Origin: DATGFK01 sp040007395
Lineage (GTDB): Bacteria > Chloroflexota > Anaerolineae > Aggregatilineales > UBA2796
Assembly: GCA_040007395.1 (NCBI GenBank)
Contig: JBDTVG010000088.1
Location: 1 to 14,709, forward strand
Direction: 5' to 3'
Length of the DNA: 14,709 bases
Shown here: in pieces, positions 3,753 through 10,177 of the stretch
Numbering within the stretch: position 1 is the first letter of the stretch
How the letters are laid out: the number at the start of each line of letters is the position of its first letter
Notes under the pieces: model-generated
Databases searched by the model: none
The model's input: only the letters and a program-made list of their open reading frames with translations
What the model was told of the DNA's origin: nothing
Program-made: the position numbers and the translations under genes

Positions 3753-4352
3753 TTGACTCAGCATATAAACGGCTCCACCAATAATCTTACGCCCGATCTC
3801 ACTCAGGGCTATGTCCTGTGGCTCACCGGACTTTCCGGCGCAGGCAAAACGACCATTACCGTCGCGCTTGAAAAAGAACTCAAGGCACGTGGCGAACGGG
3901 TCGAACGGCTGGACGGTGATACCGTGCGCGAAGGCTTGACCCGCGATCTCGGCTTTAGCAAGGAAGATCGCGACAAGAACATTGAACGGGTGGGGTTTGT
4001 TGCCAAATTGCTCTCGCGTAATGGCGTTGGCGTGTTGTGCGCGTTTATCTCGCCCTATCGCGAAGCCCGTCTCAAGATCCGTCAGGACAGCACGAACTTT
4101 ATCGAAGTCTATGTTAGCGCGTCGGTAGCCACTTGCGCGGCGCGGGATGTGAAAGGTCTGTACGCCAAAGCGTTGGCGGGCGAGATCAAGAACTTCACCG
4201 GAGTCAGCGACCCTTACGAAGCGCCTGAAGCCCCTGAGATCATCGTAACGGATCAGGAGACTGTCGAGCAGAGCGTTGCCAAGATCGTTGATTATCTGGA
4301 ACAACGCGGCTTTGTCCGTCAGCTTTCAGCAGTGGAAGGTTCACGGGTCTAA
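3753..4352 (+). CDS. cysC: Adenylyl-sulfate (APS) kinase
   Basis: A protein of 199 residues that phosphorylates APS to PAPS with ATP in the cytoplasm. It has the Walker A G-L-S-G-A-G-K-T-T (26-34), L-D-G-D-T-V-R (53-59), F-I-S-P-Y-R-E-A-R (98-106) and the lid and substrate segment D-V-K-G-L-Y-A-K-A (132-140) followed by F-T-G-V-S-D-P-Y-E (148-156), all typical of CysC. Length matches stand-alone bacterial APS kinases. The start is a TTG supported by AAGGAG (3739-3744) eight bases upstream. It is 46 bases after cysH and one base before sat. PAPS may feed CysH or sulfotransferases; the sequence does not decide this. Confidence 0.95.
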   Translation: MTQHINGSTNNLTPDLTQGYVLWLTGLSGAGKTTITVALEKELKARGERVERLDGDTVREGLTRDLGFSKEDRDKNIERVGFVAKLLSRNGVGVLCAFISPYREARLKIRQDSTNFIEVYVSASVATCAARDVKGLYAKALAGEIKNFTGVSDPYEAPEAPEIIVTDQETVEQSVAKIVDYLEQRGFVRQLSAVEGSRV

Positions 4353-4353
4353 T

Positions 4354-5562
4354 ATGGCTACTCCCATCAAACATGAACTGATCCATCCACATGGCGGTAC
4401 ATTGGTAGATCGCACGCTGCCATACGATGATCGTCAGGCGGCGGCAGACCGCGCCAAAGGCTTGGTCACGATCCCCTTGAGCGATCTTAACCTTGCCGAT
4501 CTGGAAATGATCGCGAACGGCGCGTTAAGCCCATTGACGGGCTACATGGAACACGCCGACTACGAGTCAGTCGTTCACAATATGCGGCTGGCGAATGGCC
4601 TACCGTGGACAATCCCGGTCACGCTGTCCGTAGATAGCCAACTCGCGGAACAGATCAAGGTTGGGCAGGATGTCGCGCTGGTCGAGCAAAAAGCCGACGG
4701 CGATCACATTCTGGCGATTCTCAGTGTCCACGACAAATATACCTATGACCGCGAAGCCGAAGCGCAGAACGTCTACCGCACGACAGAGACAGCGCACCCC
4801 GGTGTCGCACGGCTGTACCGTCAGGGCGACGTGAATTTGGGTGGGCCAATCACGCTCATCGACTGGCCTGAGCGCACTTATCAAGAATTTGCCGATCTCC
4901 GCTACACCCCGACCCAAACGCGCCAAATCTTCACGGAACGTGGTTGGCGGCGGGTCGTTGGCTTCCAGACCCGCAACCCAATCCATCGGGCGCACGAATA
5001 TATTCAGAAAACAGCCCTCGAAATTGTCGATGGCCTGTTCCTGCAACCGCTGGTCGGTGAGACAAAAGCCGACGATATTCCAGCCGATGTGCGCGTGGAA
5101 AGCTACAAAGCCATCCTTGAGGGCTACTATCCCGCCTCGCGAGTGCTGCTAGGAGTCTTCCCGGCTGCCATGCGTTATGCAGGGCCGCGTGAAGCGATCT
5201 TCCACGCCATCGCCCGCAAGAACTATGGCTGCTCTCACTTTATCGTGGGACGCGACCATGCCGGAGTCGGCAAGTATTACGGTACTTACGACGCACACCT
5301 GATCTTTGATGAGTTCACGCCCGAAGAAATCGGTATTACGCCGCTGTTCTTCGAGCATACTTTCTATTGCAAGACGTGCCTCGGCATTGTCAGTGCCAAG
5401 ACTTGCCCACATCCCACCAGTGAGCATCTGGTGTTAAGCGGGACGCAGGTTCGCGAGATGCTCTCGCGTGGCGAACTGCTGCCTGCCGAGTTTACCCGCC
5501 CCGAAGTCAGCCGCATCCTGATGCGGGGACAGCAGCGCCAAGAAGCGTCACAGGAAGCGTAA
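4354..5562 (+). CDS. sat: Sulfate adenylyltransferase (ATP sulfurylase), monofunctional
   Basis: A 402-residue enzyme making APS and pyrophosphate from ATP and sulfate. Diagnostic motifs are Q-T-R-N-P-I-H-R-A-H (205-214), the ATP-binding G-R-D-H-A-G (299-304), and L-S-G-T-Q-V-R-E-M-L (361-370). Cys339, Cys342 and Cys351 lie in the F-Y-C-K-T-C...T-C-P-H segment, which is a metal-binding region in related bacterial enzymes. There is no APS kinase domain fused at the C-terminus; that activity comes from cysC. The open frame extends back to 4276, but this would run into cysC. The ATG at 4354, one base after the cysC stop (TAATATG), gives the normal N-terminus and implies translational coupling. 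No strong Shine-Dalgarno is seen. Confidence 0.95.
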   Translation: MATPIKHELIHPHGGTLVDRTLPYDDRQAAADRAKGLVTIPLSDLNLADLEMIANGALSPLTGYMEHADYESVVHNMRLANGLPWTIPVTLSVDSQLAEQIKVGQDVALVEQKADGDHILAILSVHDKYTYDREAEAQNVYRTTETAHPGVARLYRQGDVNLGGPITLIDWPERTYQEFADLRYTPTQTRQIFTERGWRRVVGFQTRNPIHRAHEYIQKTALEIVDGLFLQPLVGETKADDIPADVRVESYKAILEGYYPASRVLLGVFPAAMRYAGPREAIFHAIARKNYGCSHFIVGRDHAGVGKYYGTYDAHLIFDEFTPEEIGITPLFFEHTFYCKTCLGIVSAKTCPHPTSEHLVLSGTQVREMLSRGELLPAEFTRPEVSRILMRGQQRQEASQEA

Positions 5563-5633
5563 TGCTGCCGATTTTCTACCCTAGACGTGCGCGAGACTGT
5601 CTCTGTAAACCTAGCGATGAAATGGGTTTGTGA
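5562..5633 (+). CDS. Possible third Cys-containing mini-ORF between sat and the binding protein gene
   Basis: A 23-codon ORF starts at an ATG overlapping the sat stop (TAATG), so ribosomes ending sat could reinitiate. It encodes R-D-C-L-C-K-P (11-17), with both Cys as TGT. The segment 5591-5606 repeats leader 2. AAACC (5607-5611), right after the second Cys codon, could pair with GGTTT (5625-5629), which could instead pair with AAACC (5633-5637), giving mutually exclusive hairpins. No canonical terminator follows: the T-run at 5650-5655 is 13 bases from the nearest hairpin. It could be a degenerate leader, a translational regulator or a chance ORF. Confidence 0.35.
   Translation: MLPIFYPRRARDCLCKPSDEMGL
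5591..5606 (+). repeat. Second copy of the leader 2 segment
   Basis: GCGAGACTGTCTCTGT equals 2851-2867 except for one missing T. TGT-CTC-TGT (Cys-Leu-Cys) stays readable in both ORFs, and the palindrome becomes GAGAC-T-GTCTC. Confidence 0.7.
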
Positions 5634-5668
5634 AACCGTTGTTTGGAGATTTTTTAGCCAATTCATCG

Positions 5669-5674
5669 TATAGT
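5669..5674 (+). promoter_or_regulatory. Weak candidate -10 before the sulfate-binding protein gene
   Basis: TATAGT lies 21 bases before the binding protein ATG, without a convincing -35 at 16-18 bases. A secondary promoter for the transport half of the operon is possible but poorly supported. Confidence 0.2.
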
Positions 5675-5694
5675 GTCCCTACAGGAGAGATGTC

Positions 5695-6741
5695 ATGTTG
5701 TCTAACCGCCGTTCGACACGTCTATTAGTCTTACTCAGCTTGCTAGCTGTATTCGCTGTTGTGTCTGCCACTGCCAGCCATGCCGCCGCCGCCGATGTTA
5801 CTTTGACGCTGGGGGCGTACTCAGTGCCTAGTGAAGCCTACGGTGAGATCATCCCCTTGTTTGCCAAATATTGGCTGGACAAGACCGGGCAGAAAGTCGT
5901 TGTTAAAGAATCATATGGCGGATCTGGGTCACAGTCGCGGGCGATTATCGGCGGCTTTGAAGCCGATGTTGCCGCGCTGTCCCTTGAACCCGATATGACA
6001 CGGATCGTGAAGGCTAATCTGATCACTCACGACTGGAAAAAGAACGACTACAAAGGCTTCGTCACCGATTCTGTGGTCGTGCTAGCAGTAAGAAAAGACA
6101 ACCCTAAAGCCATCAAAGATTGGAAAGATCTTACTCAGTCCGGCTTGGAGATCATCACACCCGACCCTGCCTCAAGCGGCGGCGCAAAGTGGAATATTCT
6201 GGGCGCTTACGGTGCAGCCAAACGGGGTTACGTCGATGGCTACGCTAAAACCGACGAGGCTGGCCTGAAGTTTGCAGGCGATGTCTTTAAGAATGTGACC
6301 GTCATGGATAAAGATGGACGCGAAAGTTTTCTGAACTTTGAACGGGGTGTCGGTGACGTGGCGATTACCTACGAGAGCGAAGTGTTTGGTGGGCAGAAAG
6401 CAGGCGAAGATTCTCAGATCGTGTACCCGACTTCCACGATCCTGATCGAAACGCCTGTCGCCGTGATCGATGCCTATGTCGATAAGCATGGCACTCGCGA
6501 GGTTGCCGAAGCCTTTGTCAACTTTCTGTGGAGTACCGATGCCCAGAAGGTTTTTGCTAAGTACGGCTTCCGTCCGGTAGATCCAACCCTTCTCAAAGAC
6601 CCAGAGATTATCAAGCAGTTCCCCGCCATGAAGGATCAGTTTACCATTGATGAGTTCGGTGGCTGGGACAAAGCAGATCCGGCTATCTTCGGCAAAGATG
6701 GCATGTTTACCAAGCTCTTGACAGAAATCAAGGGGCAATAA
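5695..6741 (+). CDS. sbp: Sulfate ABC transporter, periplasmic/extracellular sulfate-binding protein
   Basis: A 348-residue sulfate/thiosulfate-binding protein. Residues 1-33 are a Sec signal peptide: basic start R-R-S-T-R, hydrophobic L-L-V-L-L-S-L-L-A-V-F-A-V-V, then S-H-A-A-A-A as the likely cleavage region. Family motifs include Y-G-G-S-G-S-Q-S-R-A-I (74-84), R-K-D-N-P-K-A-I-K-D-W-K-D-L (133-146), P-A-S-S-G-G-A-K-W-N (158-167) and a later Y-E-S-E-V. There is no Cys in the protein, hence no lipobox, which is unusual for a binding protein if the cell has a single membrane. GGAG precedes the ATG by about 9 bases. It captures sulfate and passes it to CysT/CysW. It is separated from sat by 132 bases containing the Cys mini-ORF and followed 7 bases later by cysT. 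Confidence 0.93.
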   Translation: MLSNRRSTRLLVLLSLLAVFAVVSATASHAAAADVTLTLGAYSVPSEAYGEIIPLFAKYWLDKTGQKVVVKESYGGSGSQSRAIIGGFEADVAALSLEPDMTRIVKANLITHDWKKNDYKGFVTDSVVVLAVRKDNPKAIKDWKDLTQSGLEIITPDPASSGGAKWNILGAYGAAKRGYVDGYAKTDEAGLKFAGDVFKNVTVMDKDGRESFLNFERGVGDVAITYESEVFGGQKAGEDSQIVYPTSTILIETPVAVIDAYVDKHGTREVAEAFVNFLWSTDAQKVFAKYGFRPVDPTLLKDPEIIKQFPAMKDQFTIDEFGGWDKADPAIFGKDGMFTKLLTEIKGQ

Positions 6742-6748
6742 GTCGCTT

Positions 6749-7624
6749 ATGGCAGAGCTGTCTGTGTCTACAGAGTCGCTAAAGCCGAGTGTAAAGTCAG
6801 GCTCTGCCGTGCGTTTCCAGATTCCTTATGGGACATGGGGCTTGCGTTTTGCGGCGCTGTGCTACTTAACGGCCTGTGTAATCATCCCCCTCATCGTGAT
6901 TCACGTTGAGGGGTTTCGCTATGGATTAGACGTATTTATCCAAAGCGTAACCCGTCCAGCGGCGCTGCGGGCGGTTGGCCTGACGCTGTGGACTTCCGCC
7001 CTGATGACCGTGATCAACGTGATCATGGGGACGCTCACCGCCTATGTACTGGTTAGTTATAAGTTTCCCGGTAAGGCGATACTGAATACACTGATTGATC
7101 TGCCGTTCGCTATTCCCACGCTGGTCACGGGCGTGATGCTGGTCTTGCTCTATGGGCCGCAAACAGCGATTGGCGGCTTCTTTGAAACGCAGTTAGGCAT
7201 CCGTATCCTTTTTGCGCCGCCGGGAATTGTGCTGGCGCTACTGTTTATCAGCTATCCTTTTGTGGTGCGAACGGTGCAGCCTGTCCTGATGCAGCTTGAC
7301 GTTGACCAGCAGGAAGTGGCCTATACGCTTGGTGCATCGCCCTTGCGGACTTTCCGCCGGGTGATTTTGCCCGCCATTCGCCCTGCCATTATCACCGGGG
7401 GATTGCTGACCTTTGCCCGTGCGCTAGGCGAGTTCGGCTCCGTCGTGATCGTCGCGGGCAATATCCCGATGCGGACACAAGTGGCCTCGGTCTATATCTA
7501 CGCGCAGGTCGAAGCCGGCGATATGCAGGCCGCCAGCGGTGTCTCGGTGATTTTGCTATTGATCGCGTTTGGCATTACGCTCGGTGTAGATTTCTTACAG
7601 CGGAGAAACCCGACCCATGCGTGA
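6749..7624 (+). CDS. cysT: Sulfate ABC transporter permease CysT (CysU)
   Basis: A 291-residue inner-membrane permease with about six hydrophobic segments (around 32-52, 77-102, 117-136, 155-173, 211-235 and 262-282). The cytoplasmic EAA loop that contacts the ATPase is at 189-210 (E-V-A-Y-T-L-G-A-S ... R-R-V-I-L-P-A-I), followed by the characteristic A-R-A-L-G-E-F-G (223-230) of sulfate/molybdate permeases. The first 25 residues are polar and precede the first membrane segment. It starts 7 bases after the binding protein gene and its last 8 bases overlap cysW, so translation is coupled. Forms a heterodimer with CysW. Confidence 0.94.
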   Translation: MAELSVSTESLKPSVKSGSAVRFQIPYGTWGLRFAALCYLTACVIIPLIVIHVEGFRYGLDVFIQSVTRPAALRAVGLTLWTSALMTVINVIMGTLTAYVLVSYKFPGKAILNTLIDLPFAIPTLVTGVMLVLLYGPQTAIGGFFETQLGIRILFAPPGIVLALLFISYPFVVRTVQPVLMQLDVDQQEVAYTLGASPLRTFRRVILPAIRPAIITGGLLTFARALGEFGSVVIVAGNIPMRTQVASVYIYAQVEAGDMQAASGVSVILLLIAFGITLGVDFLQRRNPTHA

Positions 7625-8471
7625 GGTCAAACTTCGTTCTCCCCTTCAATTTATGCTAGTGGGCATCGTGCTGCTGTATGCAGGCGGCCTGATCATCGCG
7701 CCTATTGCTGCCATCGTGCAAGGGGCATTCGGCAAGGGGCTAGATGGTCTGTTCGCCGCGCTAACCGAACCCGATGTTATTCATGCTTTTCAAGTCACGC
7801 TATTTCTTTCGATCATCGCTGCCTTAGTAAACTTAGTAGCAGGAGTCGTGCTGGCGTGGGTGCTGGTGCGCCACCAATTCCCCGGCAAACGACTGCTTAG
7901 TGCGCTGGTAGATGCGCCCTTTATTATCTCGCCCGTGATTATCGGCTATGTGCTGATCGTGCTGTTTGGTCGGCAGGGCTGGATCAATATCCCCGGTATC
8001 CAGATTGCCTTCGCACTGCCGGGAATGCTCATCGCGACCATCATCGTGTCGATGCCATTCGTAACCCGCGAAGTCATGCCCGTGCTTGCCAATCTCGGCC
8101 CCGAACAGGAAGAAGGCGCATACACGCTCGGCGCGAATCGCTGGTTAACCTTTTGGCGCATCGTGCTGCCGGAAATTCGTTGGTCGCTGCTGTATGGGTT
8201 GGCGTTGACTTTCGCGCGTGCGTTGGGTGAATTTGGCGCAGTGGTGGTCGTGGGCGGCGCGATCCAAGGCTACAGTGAAAGCGCAACTGTGTATGTTTTT
8301 CGAGCGCTCAATGACCGAAACAAGATCGGCGCGTATGGGGTTTCAATCGTCCTTGCACTCCTCTCCGTGGTCCTTTTGATGGGTATGGAACAGTTCAAGC
8401 GTCGTCCGAAAACACTTGATGTGATACAGGAGGAAGTCCAAGATGTCGATTTTATTGGAACAAGTAACTAA
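7617..8471 (+). CDS. cysW: Sulfate ABC transporter permease CysW
   Basis: A 284-residue permease, the partner of CysT. Hydrophobic spans are near 11-33, 57-84, 100-117, 130-149, 188-207 and 241-258. The EAA loop is at 165-187 (E-E-G-A-Y-T-L-G-A-N ... R-I-V-L-P-E-I), and A-R-A-L-G-E-F-G-A-V-V-V-V-G-G follows. The conserved G-E-F-G in both permeases separates the sulfate type from many other importers. It contains no Cys. It overlaps cysT by 8 bases and cysA by 29 bases. The polar C-terminal tail (about 260-284) is encoded partly in the overlap that also holds the cysA ribosome binding site. Confidence 0.94.
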   Translation: MREVKLRSPLQFMLVGIVLLYAGGLIIAPIAAIVQGAFGKGLDGLFAALTEPDVIHAFQVTLFLSIIAALVNLVAGVVLAWVLVRHQFPGKRLLSALVDAPFIISPVIIGYVLIVLFGRQGWINIPGIQIAFALPGMLIATIIVSMPFVTREVMPVLANLGPEQEEGAYTLGANRWLTFWRIVLPEIRWSLLYGLALTFARALGEFGAVVVVGGAIQGYSESATVYVFRALNDRNKIGAYGVSIVLALLSVVLLMGMEQFKRRPKTLDVIQEEVQDVDFIGTSN

Positions 8472-9519
8472 AAGTTACGGCGAACAGGGCATCCTCGAAA
8501 ACTTCTCCCTAGAAGTAAACGCGGGCGAATTATTTGTCTTGTTGGGGTCAAGCGGCAGCGGCAAGAGTACGCTGCTGCGGATTATCGCGGGGCTAACGCC
8601 GCTGGAAAGCGGACGGGTGCTGCTGCATGGCAACGATGTGACCGATCTCGCGCCGCAGAAGCGGGGCATCGGCTTTGTGTTCCAGAACTATTCGCTGTTC
8701 CGGCACATGACGGTTGGCGAAAATATCAGCTTTGCGCTGGATATTCAGCATGTGTCGCGCCGGGAACGTGCCGAGCGTGTGACCGAACTCTTGGAGCTGA
8801 TCGGCATGGCGGGGTTGGGAGATCGGTTCCCGTCGCAACTTTCCGGCGGGCAGCAGCAGCGCGTGGCGTTGGCGCGGGCGTTAGCTCACCAACCGCAAGT
8901 GCTCTTGCTGGACGAACCGTTTGGCGCGTTAGATGCCAAGATCCGTATTCAGCTTCGCCAGAATTTGCGGATGATTCAGCAGCGGCTCAAAGTCACGACG
9001 ATTCTGGTCACGCACGATCAGGACGAAGCCTTTGAACTGGCGGATCGCATCGGCATTATCGAACGGGGACACTTGCTGGATATCGGTACACCGAGCGAAC
9101 TGTATCGCACACCGCGCAGTCGCTTTACGGCAAGTTTTCTAGGCAACGCGAACTTGCTGCAAGGCCAGCGACGTAACGGCAAACTCTATGTTGGGGAAAC
9201 AGAACTTTCCGCGGCACACGGGCCAGACTGTCACGGCAATCAATCGGTGGATATTCTGCTGCGACCCGAAGAAGTCGAACTGGCTCAACACCCCGATCAG
9301 CTTCAAGGGCAGCAGATTGGGCGTGGCATCGTGCAAGATGTGGTGTTTGCCGGAGCCGCCCAACGCATCGCGATTAGGCTGCTGGACAGCGACGAACAGC
9401 TTACGACTTTGAACGCACTGTTGAATACCAGTGATACCGCCATACAGGGCATCATACCCGGTTCGCAGGTCTGGGTGGGCTTCAAGCACTACCATGTGCT
9501 GCCCCAGACCCCCAACTAG
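8443..9519 (+). CDS. cysA: Sulfate ABC transporter ATP-binding protein CysA
   Basis: A 358-residue ATPase that powers sulfate uptake at the cytoplasmic face of CysT/CysW. It has Walker A G-S-S-G-S-G-K-S-T (35-43), the Q-loop Gln81, the signature L-S-G-G-Q-Q-Q-R (133-140), Walker B V-L-L-L-D-E-P (153-159), the D-loop G-A-L-D-A (161-165) and the switch His191. The C-terminal region (about 240-358) is a TOBE-type regulatory domain, including the L-L-R-P-E-E-V segment. AGGAGG at 8428-8433 precedes the ATG by nine bases, within cysW. Only one Cys is present. Last gene of the operon. Confidence 0.95.
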   Translation: MSILLEQVTKSYGEQGILENFSLEVNAGELFVLLGSSGSGKSTLLRIIAGLTPLESGRVLLHGNDVTDLAPQKRGIGFVFQNYSLFRHMTVGENISFALDIQHVSRRERAERVTELLELIGMAGLGDRFPSQLSGGQQQRVALARALAHQPQVLLLDEPFGALDAKIRIQLRQNLRMIQQRLKVTTILVTHDQDEAFELADRIGIIERGHLLDIGTPSELYRTPRSRFTASFLGNANLLQGQRRNGKLYVGETELSAAHGPDCHGNQSVDILLRPEEVELAQHPDQLQGQQIGRGIVQDVVFAGAAQRIAIRLLDSDEQLTTLNALLNTSDTAIQGIIPGSQVWVGFKHYHVLPQTPN

Positions 9520-9521
9520 CG

Positions 9522-9567
9522 ATAACCCTGCCCAGTCTGAAAGCCCCTTCGCTACGCAGTGGGTTAT
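9522..9567 (+). terminator. Hairpin just after cysA, possible end of the operon
   Basis: ATAACCC (9522-9528) pairs with GGGTTAT (9561-9567), and TGC (9529-9531) with GCA (9556-9558) across a two-base bulge. It begins two bases after the cysA stop. No T-run follows, so it would be at best a weak intrinsic terminator or an mRNA 3'-end stabiliser. Confidence 0.35.
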
Positions 9568-9580
9568 TCAACCATGCAGC

Positions 9581-9643
9581 GGACAGGGTATGCCCTGTCC
9601 TATGTCCAAACGGCGTTTCGTAGGGACAATGCCTGCGTTGTCC
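9581..9643. repeat. Pair of GGACA-type hairpins between cysA and ssrA
   Basis: GGACAGGG (9581-9588) and CCCTGTCC (9593-9600) form a perfect 8-base inverted repeat around TATG. Then GGACAA (9624-9629) and TTGTCC (9638-9643) form a second hairpin, itself flanked by TAGGG and CCCTA. Similar TAGGGACA-type palindromes are, as far as I know, common dispersed intergenic repeats in Chloroflexota and cyanobacteria; whether this one is dispersed here cannot be seen in one window. Confidence 0.45.
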
Positions 9644-9681
9644 GTCACCCTATCATTCGATCTTCAACTTTGGCGAAACTC

Positions 9682-9690
9682 TGCTATAAT
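9682..9690 (+). promoter_or_regulatory. Extended -10 promoter of ssrA
   Basis: TGCTATAAT is a perfect TATAAT (9685-9690) with a TGn extension. It ends 11 bases before the first base of the tmRNA acceptor stem, right for a start at or just before the RNA. The -35 region (TTCAAC around 9663) is weak, as expected for an extended -10 promoter. Confidence 0.7.
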
Positions 9691-9701
9691 AGTCAACATA
9701 G

Positions 9702-10085
9702 GGGGATGACAGGTTTCGACGGGGAAGGCTGGGGGTATGCTGCAAGCCGAGGCGCACGACCTCGTAAAAACGGGCAAACAATTAAGTGCCAACAACAGCA
9801 CTCAACGTCTCGCTCTCGCTGCCTAAGTAGCAAAAGTGAGATAGGCTATCCTGCGGGATAGCCCGTCTGCCTACATCAGATCCGGTTGGTGTAGTCCGCA
9901 GGCGAAACTAATACCGGATTGCTACGTTGTGATACCGATAAACAGCGTTTAAGATCATCGGTTAGCCAAAGCGAGTCCCTGTCAGCCGGGGTTGCCGTAG
10001 GCGAAACTTAAATAGGCAGACTACGCTTGTAGACGCACGCAATCAAATCTCTTCGGACGAGGAGTTCAAGTCTCCTCCATCTCCA
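9702..10085 (+). ncRNA. ssrA: Transfer-messenger RNA (tmRNA)
   Basis: The RNA that, with SmpB, rescues stalled ribosomes and tags the unfinished proteins for degradation. The 5' end GGGGATG (9702-9708) pairs with CATCTCC (10078-10084) as a 7-base acceptor stem. It is followed by the conserved ACAGGTTTCGACGGGG start of the tRNA-like domain. Near the 3' end, AGGAG-TTCAAGT-CTCCT forms the T arm. The discriminator base is A10085; the next bases are CAA, so the CCA end is not encoded and must be added. The tag reading frame lies at 9788-9826, and the long region between it and the T arm holds the pseudoknots. The one-piece, non-permuted arrangement is the common one. Confidence 0.95.
9788..9826 (+). 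other. tmRNA tag-peptide reading frame
   Basis: The resume codon GCC at 9788 starts a 12-codon frame reading A-N-N-S-T-Q-R-L-A-L-A-A, followed by TAA (9824-9826). The A-N start and L-A-L-A-A end are the hallmarks of SsrA tags, the end being the ClpXP degradation signal. A second TAG follows almost at once. Confidence 0.9.
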
Positions 10086-10088
10086 CAA

Positions 10089-10125
10089 ACCGCCGCCCAC
10101 CTTTATTAACATAGAGGCGGGCGGT
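10089..10125 (+). terminator. Hairpin after ssrA, probable terminator
   Basis: ACCGCCGCC (10089-10097) pairs with GGCGGGCGGT (10116-10125), nine pairs with one bulged G, three bases after the tmRNA. The stem is very GC-rich, but the following bases (GTGATTTACC) contain only a short T-run, so termination may be inefficient or factor-aided. It also lies downstream of the opposing dehydrogenase gene. Confidence 0.5.
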
Positions 10126-10177
10126 GTGATTTACCGCAGTATGAGTGAGAGTCCACCAACGGTAGGGAATACGCTCC

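Noticed and set aside
3693..4304. Minus-strand ORF of 203 codons
   Set aside because: It lies entirely opposite cysC, which has full family motifs; its translation shows no recognisable domain. Shadow reading frame.
4276..4353. Upstream extension of sat
   Set aside because: It would overlap cysC by 77 bases and add 26 residues not present in the family; the ATG at 4354 after the cysC stop is the natural start.
6172..6738. Minus-strand ORF of 188 codons
   Set aside because: It is opposite the sulfate-binding protein gene and has no domain or ribosome binding site of note. Shadow reading frame.
29..9645. CTGCGTTGTCCGT shared by the tnpB fragment and the region before ssrA
   Set aside because: A 13-base match is expected by chance in a window this long, and the flanks do not align.
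9559..9861. Plus-strand ORFs across 9431-9861
   Set aside because: They overlap the cysA end, hairpins and the tmRNA; no protein family features.
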